Positions 38,056 through 49,478 of a DNA stretch of 64,000 nucleotides are shown here, piece by piece. A model generated the notes under the pieces. That model worked only from the letters and a program-made list of their open reading frames with translations. It did not search any database and had not been told where the DNA came from. Each line of letters starts with the position of its first letter. Position 1 is the first letter of the stretch. The stretch is from Struthio camelus (taxonomy: Eukaryota; Chordata; Aves; Struthioniformes; Struthionidae). Made by a program: the position numbers and the translations under genes. The stretch spans positions 45,685,317-45,749,316 of the forward strand of contig NC_090981.1 in the NCBI RefSeq assembly GCF_040807025.1. Reading direction: 5' to 3'.

Positions 38056-38184
38056 TTGCTGTTAGCCAATAGACAGTGACAAAGCTGTAAAAGGGGAGTG
38101 CTGATGTTTGACAGTCACTCTGCTAGAGCCCAACATATGCAGCAATAGGCTAACAGCAATAGGATGATTTGCATATCTATAAAA
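38056..38184. promoter_or_regulatory. Candidate regulatory element: CCAAT, 12-bp inverted repeat, octamer and TATA-like box
   Basis: TTGCTGTTAGCC at 38056-38067 and GGCTAACAGCAA at 38148-38159 are exact reverse complements 80 bp apart. The left copy runs into a CCAAT box. Just past the right copy an octamer ATTTGCAT (38167-38174) is followed three bases later by TATAAAA (38178-38184). Octamer plus TATA close together is a known compact promoter layout (immunoglobulin and histone H2B promoters), though these two are closer than usual. No open frame or exon follows that I can recognise. Confidence 0.3.
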
Positions 38185-41100
38185 CCCCTCCTAGGAGTAA
38201 GGGTATTTTTAAGGCAGTCTAGATATTGTCTAATTCTGATTTCAGTCCACTGTGAATTTCATATAGGCCAATCATAAACGTCAGGAACAAATAACGAAAT
38301 AATACAATATAAACTTGAATTTAAATACCTGGAAATGGATTTCAATGGAAGGAGGGAGTTCCTTACTTCGTAACACTGAGAGATAGCTATTAACCATCAG
38401 CATGGCTCTGCTTTCCCTCATCTTCATTGCCTGCCTGAGTTTTGCTGTAAATGCAAGTCATGCTAATAAGCTAAATGATCCAACAATGCAGTACTAAGGA
38501 GCTGGGCTAAGATGGATTCTTATTATTATTTTATTTCACTAGGTAGCACGGATATTCTTTTTCAATATGACAAATACCGATGGGAGCACAGATCCAGTCC
38601 TACAAACATCTCCAAAGTGTTTTTTCCTCAGCTTATATTCTGAACATATGAGTTTCAGGCAAACCCATCTACAATCAGGTCATTTTCTCTCCCCTCCCTC
38701 TTCAAGGATGTGCTATGTACTCCTGACAGCTTCTGGACACAGCCACTGTTGTACTCAGCAATCAGTGTCTAGAGCTGAGATGAAGCACTCTGTGACCCGG
38801 TCAGGCCACAGAGCCTTTTAAGGAGTCACTGGAGGGACACATGGCCAAAGCTCCTTCCACATCATTTATTGAACTTAAATCTGACACCTGACCAAACCTT
38901 TCATAGTCTCCACCACATGCTGGCTACACATCCAGCCAGCCATACGATAGAGAACAGTTGCATTTGGTCCCAACAAGAGGTACACAAGTAGCCACACGGC
39001 AAGATATGTTCCCCTCACACACATCAGGCCACCAGGAGGGTACCTCGTCATATGTTGTCAACGGATGTCCATTTGCCACGTTCTGGGGGCCAGGAGGAAA
39101 GTGGTGTAGTCGAGGCTCTTGCTAGCCTTGATGACTCTGTCACAGCACAGAAATGATGCCAAGGTGTGAGGGAAACGTGTGGGAAGGAGCAGGATGGAGG
39201 CCAGATCCTAGGGGCATCCTCACATGCACTCCAAGACATGCGTCATCTGCAGTGTATCACTTGCTCTGTTATGTCAGCAACAGCCAAAGCCTCAGAGAGG
39301 CCACTTTGTTGCTCCATCCTCAGCAGACCCTAAAAAATACAGAGGCTGCAGGTCTATTTGGGAATATCGTAAGGAAGACAGACAGAGGCTTGTTGGGAAG
39401 ATGGTGAAGGGGAAGTAAGAGGGGAGGACAGTCCCTACTGCAAGAAAAGCTAAAGGAGAAGTTGATGGCTGGATTTTCGGATAGCTGGATGAGTTCTGGA
39501 TTTCTTTGCCAAAGATGTATTTTAAACATAGGGTTTGTCTGTGACTTTCTTTCCCTTACATAGTTCCTTATTTTGGCCTGCCTTCATCTAGTACTGCTTG
39601 TGTGTAAAATAATCCTTCATGTAGACAGGTCATAAATGTCAGAAAAGGTTTTATAATAGAAATTCTGAGACTAGCTTAAGTGCCCAATGCAGGGAACTGC
39701 TCGGCAGGATTGCATTCACACAGCCCTTTGTAAGAAACCTATCCCATTAAAACTCTTGTTTATGGAAGATCCACCTGTTCTGGCTCTCGATGGCATCTAG
39801 GACGTCAGCAGAGCTGTTGATCAGAACAAACTACTGCTTCTAATGCCTTTAAGCAGAAGGGTTCAGTGTGGCAGCACTGTATATTTAAGCACCAGGACAT
39901 CTGCTCTTTCACAGAACAAGTTATTTTAATTATGAAAGTATTCATAATGTCATGGGAGCTATTAAAAATAAAGACATGTCAGTACTATAACTTTCAAGCA
40001 GCCTCACAACTGAGATGTGATTGTATCTGTACAATCAAGGTGGCTTTTCCAAACAGAAGCACCTTTACATTTTACTATCAGAGGTGGTTTTTTTTTTTTT
40101 TTTACTAAGTAGACACACAGTATAAAATCTAAATGTTTCACATTTTCAGGCAGCTAAATCTAACTTAGCTTTTGGGTGGCCAGCTGTTATCAAAATCTCT
40201 CAATCTTGTTTCAGAGTGAAAGGATAATCTTGTTAATTCACTGATCCAGGATTTAGAGGCTCTGAACTCTGCATCCCAGTCTGCCACAGACCATTTGCAA
40301 CATAGGAAAGCAGTAATCCCTGTAGTTTGGGATTGTACAATCTGGGACAGGGGACCTCCCTTATTTAGTATTTGCAGCACAGCAGACCTCAATACGCCAT
40401 CGTAATACAAATAATAAAAACGGTAGTGTAACAGCTAACCTGTCAAAGCTGCTGAACTCCTCTTGGTCATGTGCCAACATCTGATGAAGCACTGCAGGAC
40501 ACGTGACTGACAGGAACAGCTTGGTTCCCCAGCACGGGGTTAAGCTGCCACAGCAAATCAAGTCGAGCCACTGTCAGTGGTGCTGTCTGGTGGCCACGGA
40601 GATGCGACCAGCAGAGTGTGACTGGTCTCGGGGGACAGGAATAGCAGTACTTTTGGTTTTTGGAACATCAGAGGAACAAGTCATGCAGAATTGCTGGCTG
40701 ACATCAAAGTTCCCGTGCTGCTCCCCTCCTCGCTTCTGAAGGCCACAGACAAAGCACAAACTGCATACACCTAGCAGAGAAAAAAGAAGAGGTAAATCAA
40801 ACAAAAAGGCAGTTCAGCTTGATAAACTGGATAAGCTTCCACACTTGCAGGCTCACAACATCTAAACATTATGATAAAAGCTTACCAGCAGAACTGCAAA
40901 AATATGATCATTCAGTTTTTCTTCAGCCATTCAAAACTCCCAAGTCTACTATAAGCCTTGCATGGAGTTTGGCATTCTGCTTCGCTGGCAAAAAGCTTTT
41001 GATGCTGCACTTCATTGCTCAGGGTGATTAAGGGCACAACACGGCTGTATTTTGCTGTCTTCTTCCATGTAAGCCAGTCTCAGGTATACATGAAAAAACA

Positions 41101-42351
41101 TTTTGCCAATTTGCCCTGCCAAAAAGAACAGGTGGTTGCACAGCTTCCTCTAAAAGGTATAAAAAGGCACACATCCAAGGAGGCAAGAAGGACATAAATA
41201 CAATTGTATGCAGACAAACCAAGGGCAGAAGCAGCTCAGGTGAATGATTTTGTTATCAGCGCAGTACTGCTCCAGGGCCTTATTACTGAAGTTACAAATG
41301 AAGGCAAAGACAAACGTGGAAATCATATTTCAGTCAGATACAAGCTGTAGGGTGGACAGAGTGGGATCTCACTCATTTGTGATTAGCCTTAATAGCATTT
41401 ATTGGTTTTGTTTCTGCAAAGTTAACTTAAACATTACTGACAACATAACGAAATGATTCTCTGAAGTGCTGATCCAAAGCATTTGCACCATGTGCTAAGA
41501 ATAGTCCTACCTTCTCCCATCCCCCCAACCCGGTAAGCTTTTCCTGGTCAGTAAAGCAAATCCTTATTTGCTTCTCACATTATTCTCCACTCCCTACTGC
41601 TTTGCCACAATTTCCCTTCAGTCTGGTCTTTACTTCTGTTTAATGAGTTCTGTTTTCAAATCCAGAGACTTAGAATTAAGTCAGATTATTAAATATTCTG
41701 CACATAAATAAATTTAAGTGCCAGACAAATCAGATGAACCATCCATTTCCCTGATCCAACAGTCTACAAGCTTGTTTTGTTAGAGTCCATATCTTCAGCC
41801 AGTAATTGCTCGCCTGTTTGCAGAATACAACTGAAAATTAACAGTATATTATATGATTATAACATATATATATTATTGTACATTCAGAACAGCTTTCCCT
41901 TCATTTTTTCAGTTTCAGATCACTGTTTTTTCTGTGTAATGCAATTAAGATAAAAATCCTTAACCCTGCTATTTCTTAATGCAGTCATTTGTAAGCATGC
42001 TATCCCTGGCTTGCCGCAGACTCTGGGTCCAAAAGCTCTGCTAAATTTCTCAGTGAGGGAAATTTGGGTGACAGCCATCTTTCTGCCAGGCCGTAAAATA
42101 ACATCACAAGCTCTTGTTTAGCCTGCTTGTTTTCCAGCTGCAGGGAACTTTCTGAGTTTTCAGGAGATGGAACATCAGGCTCTGTAGCTGGACTGCTTGG
42201 ATGCCCTTTTCTTTTGCAGTTGTGGAAATTTATAAAGAATCAATTTTCCCATGTTTCTCTTTCCAAAAAACTTCTTTAAAGCACTACGACTGAGACAAGT
42301 GAGTGAGAAACCTCCTCTACTTTGTTCCAACTCCTACAGAGCTGGAACATC
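38185..42351. other. Intergenic; no gene seen
   Basis: Somewhat richer in GC and CA dinucleotides between 38.55 and 39.45 kb, with several short overlapping frames but no family signature. A T16 run lies at 40088-40103. Nothing identifiable otherwise. Confidence 0.4.
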
Positions 42352-42378
42352 TGTCAGACAGACATGTCCTGTCTGACA
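42352..42378. repeat. 10-bp hairpin enclosing a p53-type half-site
   Basis: TGTCAGACAG at 42352-42361 and CTGTCTGACA at 42369-42378 are exact reverse complements around a 7-nt loop. Spanning the loop, AGACATGTCC (42360-42369) matches the p53 half-site pattern RRRCWWGYYY. No second half-site abuts it. Confidence 0.7.
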
Positions 42379-42790
42379 AAGCGGTCTGTAGCTAATGTGC
42401 AACTACACTGAAAAAACAGAAGTAACATGGTGGCCCTCTGACCCTGTGTGTAAGGACATGCATAAAACAATAAAAAGTGGAATGAGGGCAAGGAGATGGC
42501 AGAAGGTATCCTAGCCTAAAACCTTTGTCTCCCTGTACACACACTGCCAAACTTGGGTGTTTAATCACAGGGCTTGTTTCACGGAGCAGAAGGGTCCAAG
42601 GACAGCAGGCTGGCTCTGTAGAACAACTACCCTGAGAGCAGCCTATGCCTTCTTCCTCTGTCCCAGGATAGGGACTTGTTGAGATCAGTAACCACATAAC
42701 TTGTCAGTAAAACAAAAAGAACACTGTATAAAGGTTATTATTGACAATCTTTTCTCTTTCCCCTGCCCCCAAGCTTGCTAGCCAACAAAG

Positions 42791-42815
42791 CTTTTTCTTT
42801 CTTTCTTTCTTTTCT
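42791..42815 (+). repeat. (TTTC)n microsatellite
   Basis: A short CTTT/TTTC tract in a pyrimidine-rich run, ending TTTTCTAGG. It resembles a splice acceptor, but no exon is apparent after it. Confidence 0.85.
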
Positions 42816-45525
42816 AGGAAAAGGTAGATCCATCAGTTGAGTTTTATCCCTTGCTAATATATTAAAGGTTTTGCAGGGCAGAGGACAGGATAGCTCATAA
42901 AGTCTTGGGGTTTCTCTTAGCATGGAAAAACCCTATAAACTTAAATCAGTCTTTCTTTCCCTGAATTTCCTTAGGAAAAGTAAAACATTCCCAAATATTT
43001 ACTGTCAATTATTTCAGATATCTAGAAATAGGAAACTGATGCTGTGTCATAAAAGTAAGGCCAAATTAAAAGGAAATAAATAAAATGGATGTAAATATTC
43101 AAGTTCCTAAATTCTGACTTCTGTAATTAAAATAAGTGGCCTGATTTTCAAAATTGATGAGGCCCAGTTCCTCCATAAATTCTCAGTCACTACATATATT
43201 TTTATTGTTTATGTATTATTCTTATTTCTTTTAAATAAACAAGGTATGTATAATCTTGCTGTAGCTGGCAGACTTGTTCAAGAGTGAAATTTAATATTAA
43301 TGCCAGAATTTAATAAAAATCTTTAATTAAACATAGATCTATTAATTAAGCACTGTCTTTTAGAAATGTATCAGTATTAATCACAAATGAAAATTAATGC
43401 CTTCATATTTTAATATAATTTACTTTCAATAGAAGTCAATTTTTCTAGAAACCTAGGAAAGAAATCTCTGTTATAGTATCCTTTGGATCATTATTTCATT
43501 ACGATTTCATGCTTTTAATACATCTTATACATCTAGTCAAATGTTTTACTATCACTGTTGATGCGCTCTTGTTTGCCTGAAGCTCACCCAGGCAGAAAGT
43601 AGGATACCTTATAATTTTCTCTTCGTCACAACTCCCCTAAAATCACTTCAGAACTTGAATTCCAGAACGGAAAAAGGTCAAGAACTTGGCCGGCCCAGGG
43701 CTGGCCTGGCCCAGCCAGTGAATAACGAGGCACAACAATCTCCATTCATTTTCACTCCATAAAGAAAATGGAAACAATTCATTTTTACAATATTTGAAAA
43801 GCGACACAGTTACATACCAAAAGTTTAGATATCTAGGAAGTTTCTGCAGCTGATGGCAGCCTAAGTAAGTTTTAACACTGACTGGAGGTCAATGACATAA
43901 AACATCGCAAACGCAGTCTGTTCACAACGGCAGATGCGCTTGAAGCCCTGGTGGGATTTTTTTTCTTTTTCTCCCCAAACTTGCCTAGCAGACAAGGCTC
44001 GAGTCAGGAAGTGGCAGGGCTGTTTTTCTCAGCCCAAGAAACTGCAGAAAAACTGTTGCTGAGTCAGACAGAATTTCCCCTGAGGACTCTGGCTGCAGCC
44101 CAGCCTTTAGGAGACCTGCCAGCTCGCCTAAGCGTTAAAATCACAGCTTTTAAAAGGCCCATACAGCTCACGAAGAGGAAACCTCATCTTTAGGATAGAT
44201 TTCTGATATTTTAAGTTAGCTCTGTGGCAAGGAAATCTCTTGAGTCTTATAAAATCTGTAGGTGCCATTTGCATAGTATCTTTCCACCCTCACCCTCAGC
44301 CACCACTGACGTAGCCGAGGGCTCCGAGCAGCTCTGCTGAATGCTGCTGTACCTGCTCCTGTTACCATGGAAATGGACATTGGCAAAAGTAGGATACGAA
44401 CTTTAAAGTTATTACCAATATAATTAGCATTTTTACCCCTTGGGAACATTGGCTTCCCCCAAAACCCCCAAACAGGGAAACCAGCCAATTCAGACTCATC
44501 AATATAACAATTAGCGTCTAAAGAGGCATGAGCTAACATGATCAATGAGGGAATGACACAAGAAAGGAAAGCATTGTTGGAGCTGTGAAGCACTGGATTC
44601 CTGTGGCCTTCTTTACTTATTACTAATAAGAAACTCTCCTCCTTTGCCATGAGTCACTGTTCCAGTTTCACCCTTAATTAATTCAGAGTCAAGAGAAAGG
44701 GCACTAACGTGAAGACAAGCTCCCAGTGATGGCTCAGTAAAGTTTGCAGAAGGAACTGAAGAGGGGGAGGGGAAAGATGCCATTAGAGCAACAGATCTCA
44801 AGATGATAGAAAGAAACCTAAACAGACATGCTGTCCAGCAGCCATTCGGGGAAAGTACCAGCGTTTTTCTTATTACACTGCAATTGTCTGAATGAAATGC
44901 ATCAGATGATGAAATCCCTAGGCTGAGTAGCGCTACGCAGCCATTACACACTATGAATCTTTCATCCAGACAGGAAATGCATCAGTTAGTACATTTTGAT
45001 CTGCATCAGTTCCTGCAACTGATTTCAAAAGCTATCAAAGGTCCCTCACATTTCTCAGCAACCTCCCCTTTACTTGTGTAGGATGTGAAGGGGGGTTTTA
45101 ATTTCTAATAATTCATGTCACATTTCTTTGCCTGCTGGTATTCAGGTCGGATGTGGCACTCACCTTTAGTGACCAGTAAAGTGTTTGTCTGCATAATCGT
45201 TACTGCCTGTAAAAACGTTAACATTCGGCTGGATACAGCCCAAAAGGCAGGTGCTTTAGTGATTCAGCAGAAAGGAGATGCACTTCAGAAAGTCAGGGCA
45301 AGATATGCGTAGTTTTGTAGTAGCGCTCTTCATTTACTAGTGGATTTTAGCAGTCTCTAAACACATATTGCAACGTGTAATGCAGAGCCCATAGATATTA
45401 ATTTTCCCTGTTCAGCTACTCTTCCAGAGCTTCATGAGATCTTAGCAACTGTGGGCTACATATGCATAGGGCAAGGTAACAGAGCTGAGCTCCAGGTAGA
45501 GCTATCTGAAACTATGTGTGTTTCT
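42816..45525. other. Intergenic; no gene seen
   Basis: Mostly AT-rich. A short G/C-rich self-complementary cluster of GGCC/GGCTGG units lies near 43688-43716. Short frames near 43.95-44.2 and 44.2-44.95 kb have no family signature. Confidence 0.4.
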
Positions 45526-45670
45526 GGACATGTCTTATATAAGTGAACAGTCCTACTTGCTACTGTGTAAATCCCCTCCCCTACCTGTTCCCTTTGGAGT
45601 GTCTTGCTATTTAAGTGGCACACAGCTCAGTCACTGCATAGCAGAGCAAATAAAGCTTTTTTGTACCTCC
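45526..45670 (+). promoter_or_regulatory. LTR-like TATA and poly(A)-signal cluster, possible solo LTR fragment
   Basis: In order on the plus strand: a p53-type half-site GGACATGTCT (45526-45535), TATATAAG (45536-45543), a second TATA-like TATTTAAG (45608-45615) and AATAAAG (45649-45655). The gap from the second TATA-like box to the poly(A) signal is about 35 bp, the compact spacing of the U3-R junction in retroviral LTRs. I found no clear TG...CA ends, flanking target duplication or internal region, so a decayed solo LTR is only one reading. Confidence 0.25.
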
Positions 45671-48600
45671 CCCCATCAAGAGGTAAAAAGGCTCAGCAGC
45701 ATGAGGTAGCTTTTCACTTTACCAGCTAAATATTTTTTTACTTTAAGCTATGTATTGTTATACTGCTGTTTCTCATGCATCCGGATTTTCAGGACCCCTT
45801 AAGATGGCAAGCAATTTCCTAAGGGAGCTTACTCAGTGCAGGAATTTCTCTTAAAGGCACTGAAATCCAAAGGGTTTGTTTTTACTCATCATTGTTGTTA
45901 TTCTTTGTAGAAATACAATTGAAGGGAAAGATTGTATCATCCAGATGCATTTGTCATAGTCTGTTTCCCTATCTACCACTGTTAAGTGTTTTCAAATGAA
46001 CGTGAGGGTTAGAGTAAGTTCTTCCATTCAGGGCAAAACATCGCTGTGGGTGGAACACTTCTCTGCTTTCATGATGTCAACACACCTAGCAAGCTGGACA
46101 GCTTTGTTCCTATAGAGAGCCCTTGAGACATGTGCACGCTTGAGACATACACATTTTATTGCGGCTGGTTTCAGAGAAGGCTGAGTGTTTTTTCCCCACA
46201 CAGGCAGGCAGTACAGGAGTGGTGAAGACCTCCAAGCAGAGGGTGCTGGAGGGAACGGTCATGCCCCCTGACTCCAGAAGGAGGTACTGTAGATCCTGGC
46301 GACTGTTTTGCTCCTACACTCAGCTTGGACAATCTCTAAAGGATTGTATCTGCAACAAACGCTCTGAGAAGCTTCCAAGATTCCTGGGCTCCATAACTGC
46401 TACTCTGAGCCCCCCTGAATACCTCTTCTTCCCCAGAAAAACAGGAAGGCCAAAGTGCTCAGTAATAGTTTTGCTTTCTTCAAAGTCTACTGCCAAGTTT
46501 CTTCAATAACATCACTCATTTAAAAAAGTTAAACACATACAAAAAACATGCACTGATGCTTGCATTAACCATATAACTATCTTTGGCAGTAAGAGGGTCA
46601 CAGTTGATACAGAGGTTGCTGCAACCATGGCGTATTTTGTAGGCCAGCAGAGCTACACCAGACTGAGTTCCAAGGCAAGCACTCAAAGAGCTAGGAGGTG
46701 CTATAATTAAGGTACATAAGGTTAGGAGGTGCATAATTACATTCAACCATAATTACACCCACTGGTGCATGTGCTTTATGATATAGTCTTCAATTACATG
46801 ACCACCTCCTTTCTTCTCTTCCCTATGGGATCTTCGCCTGTGTCAGGACTGTCTCCCTGGCACAGTGCTGCCATTAAATATGTTGTTTAGGACACTGCAA
46901 AGAGCAGTAGCATTTGCATTGCACTCTGTCCAGGATAATAGCCTTTGTGTGAAATCAGACTAGAGACGGAGAAGTCTGAGGCATGACAAGTCTCAAGTCT
47001 CACAACTTAAAATAGTCTCATGCAGATTTTCAAAAATTTGCAGATTTGCATGTCTGACTTGCATATTATTAAAGCCCGTATTATAAACCTCTGCTGATAT
47101 GCAGTATCTTTATGAGCTGCTTTCTGAACTATAGGATAGAAAGCCACTTACCAGCAGCACTGAAATTTTTTTTTTTTTTTTAAACACAAAAGGCCTTATC
47201 CAGCTTCTATTTCTGAGTAAAATTCTCATTGACTTAACAAATAGGAGAGGGACCATGCCTCTGGTACCTGCTGTCTCAGCAAAGCACTGTTCAATTCAGC
47301 CAAGCCAACAGGAGAAACCCTGCAAGAGTTACACTTAACTTATTTTTCATTCATACCACAAATATATGCACACAGTGTGACAGACTGAAAGGCTATTACT
47401 GTTGCTTACGTAGAAAACATGAGCTGTTTTTTCAGAGATACCTGGCAAATCTTTGTGTGCATACCGTACTGCAGAATGGAGCACTTATCTTTACAGACAC
47501 TCATGTCATCATCATGAAGTAATAATATTTATATTGTGAGCAGCTAAGAGCAATCTTTCATAATTGCTTCTCATTAACATCACCATACTTTTGAAGCATG
47601 GTAGAATCATACTTTCAGTGACACTTCTGAAATAACTAATGCAATGGCAATACAGAAATGTAGTTATTAATAATCTTAGGCTGTTTGTTTGAAGTGAGTG
47701 TAAATAATCTATATAGCAATTACACTAGTGATACTAAAACACAGGCCCAAATGACAAGCTAACCTAAGTCTGATTTTTAAAAAGACACCATTATACTAAA
47801 AATCTCTTTATCACGTACTATTAGACAACTCCTAAATCATGGCATTTGGTCTGTAGTACAAGTGTGGTTGAAAATTCAAGAAAATTAAGTTACTGAGTGA
47901 AGGATGTGAAGATTTTGTTTTGGTTTACACGGCAGTATAAGTATTTGGCTTCTGAAATCTGAAGAAATGAAAAACAAATTCAAAATATGCATCCGTCTAT
48001 CAAACAAATATGCTGTACACAAAAGGAGGTACAGACTTACTAAGAGAGTCCAAACAAGAAGAGATCACAGGTTTCAGAATTAATTGGTTTTTAATTTGCT
48101 ATGATCATCTTGAAAACCATTCTATAAAATAATGCAGTGAGGATACTTGCCTCCCTGCAGTAGACCACTTGGCATAGCCTTCCTATGCAGTACCACAAGT
48201 CCCATCAATAAAATCTTAGCAAGATTATTGGCAGCAGGAACGGAACTATTTCTACCCTCATTTAATCATACTGGACAACACGGATCTGTTATGACTCAGT
48301 GCCCCTAGAACAACTGGAGAAGGTTATCTGATATATTACATTACACCAGGATAAATAAGATTAAAGATCTTATTATATATCTAGAAACAAAACAAGTGTT
48401 TTAATAAAGCAGTATTCCCTTCCTCCACTCTCCCACAGCAATAAATATGTTTAACCTCAATCTCGTATTTATATCCTATTCTTAAACACACACAACTATA
48501 AGTTTTGTTACTAATATCTCATTTACTCTAGTTCATACTACTGGTGACGTCTTTTAATGTTTCCACTTTTAAAAGTTAAACATCATGCTGCAGTCATAAA

Positions 48601-49434
48601 TCACAGTCAATCAGATTTTGCTATCAAGGAAGGATTAACTATATCACCTCTAAAGCTGCAGATTACATTCACCTTACTGTTTACTCCCATAATTACTACC
48701 CACTCAAGTGTCACCCTGCTTTTAGTTTCAACACATCTTGCAATGAAGCACACATTGTGATCATTTGGTAAGTTGCTTTCCTGCCCTTGGCATTAAATAT
48801 GATGCTCCTTTCTCAGTGTGTGACACCTACTTTTGTATTTGTCAGCCCAACATCCTTTTATCCACATCTCTAAGTATTGTACGTAGACAAGAAGCCACAT
48901 GGATATCTACCATACAGATTTCTTGCAGCAGCAGCAGCCTGGTCAGTAACTGCCCTTACCAATAATTGTCAACTATGGCTTTGTGGGTTTGTTTCTGGGA
49001 GACAGTTTAGGCTTCTTCATTCAATCCTGAGTACAGAATTGTTTGAAATAACTGTCTGGATAGTTTTCTTAACTGAGAAACAGTATCTAGACATCTTTCA
49101 GGTTTTTGTTTTACAGCACCATCCAGAGTGCAGGATTCCAGAGCTAACTGAGAATCTGGAGGCAGAACTAACACATATCAGTTAAATAATATGGTCATCA
49201 AAATAAATCTAGCCCTTATACAAAACACAGTACATTCTCTTTTTAAAGTTAACCACTGAGTTACCTTAGCAGACATTTAAATATTCGATTACCCTCACAG
49301 TTCATATATTCTGCCAATGCAAGCTGACTAGACGGCTCAGGTAACATAGCTCCGCTGACCTTCAGCAGAGCTGTGTCAGTGAACCTCAGGTGGAGATTCA
49401 TCCCATGCAAGAGCCACCTGAAAACACATCTGAT
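45671..49434. other. Intergenic; no gene seen
   Basis: It holds a T16 run at 47166-47181 and a repeated TAGGAGGTGC motif near 46694 and 46724 with TAATTA nearby. Short frames at 46.16-46.5 and 48.8-49.2 kb lack any family signature. The 47.48-47.72 kb part is AT-rich, non-repetitive and enhancer-like in texture only. Confidence 0.4.
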
Positions 49435-49478
49435 ACATATTTAATTAAACCGTAACACATATTTAATTAAACCTTAAC
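49435..49478 (+). repeat. 22-bp tandem duplication
   Basis: Two adjacent 22-bp copies, 49435-49456 and 49457-49478, differ at one position (G to T in the CCGTAAC end). They contain the palindromic core TTTAATTAAA. A recent local duplication. Confidence 0.9.

Noticed and set aside
42791-42820. Pyrimidine tract ending TTTTCTAGG, acceptor-like
   Set aside because: It is a TTTC microsatellite; the sequence after it has no donor at a sensible distance and no coding signal.
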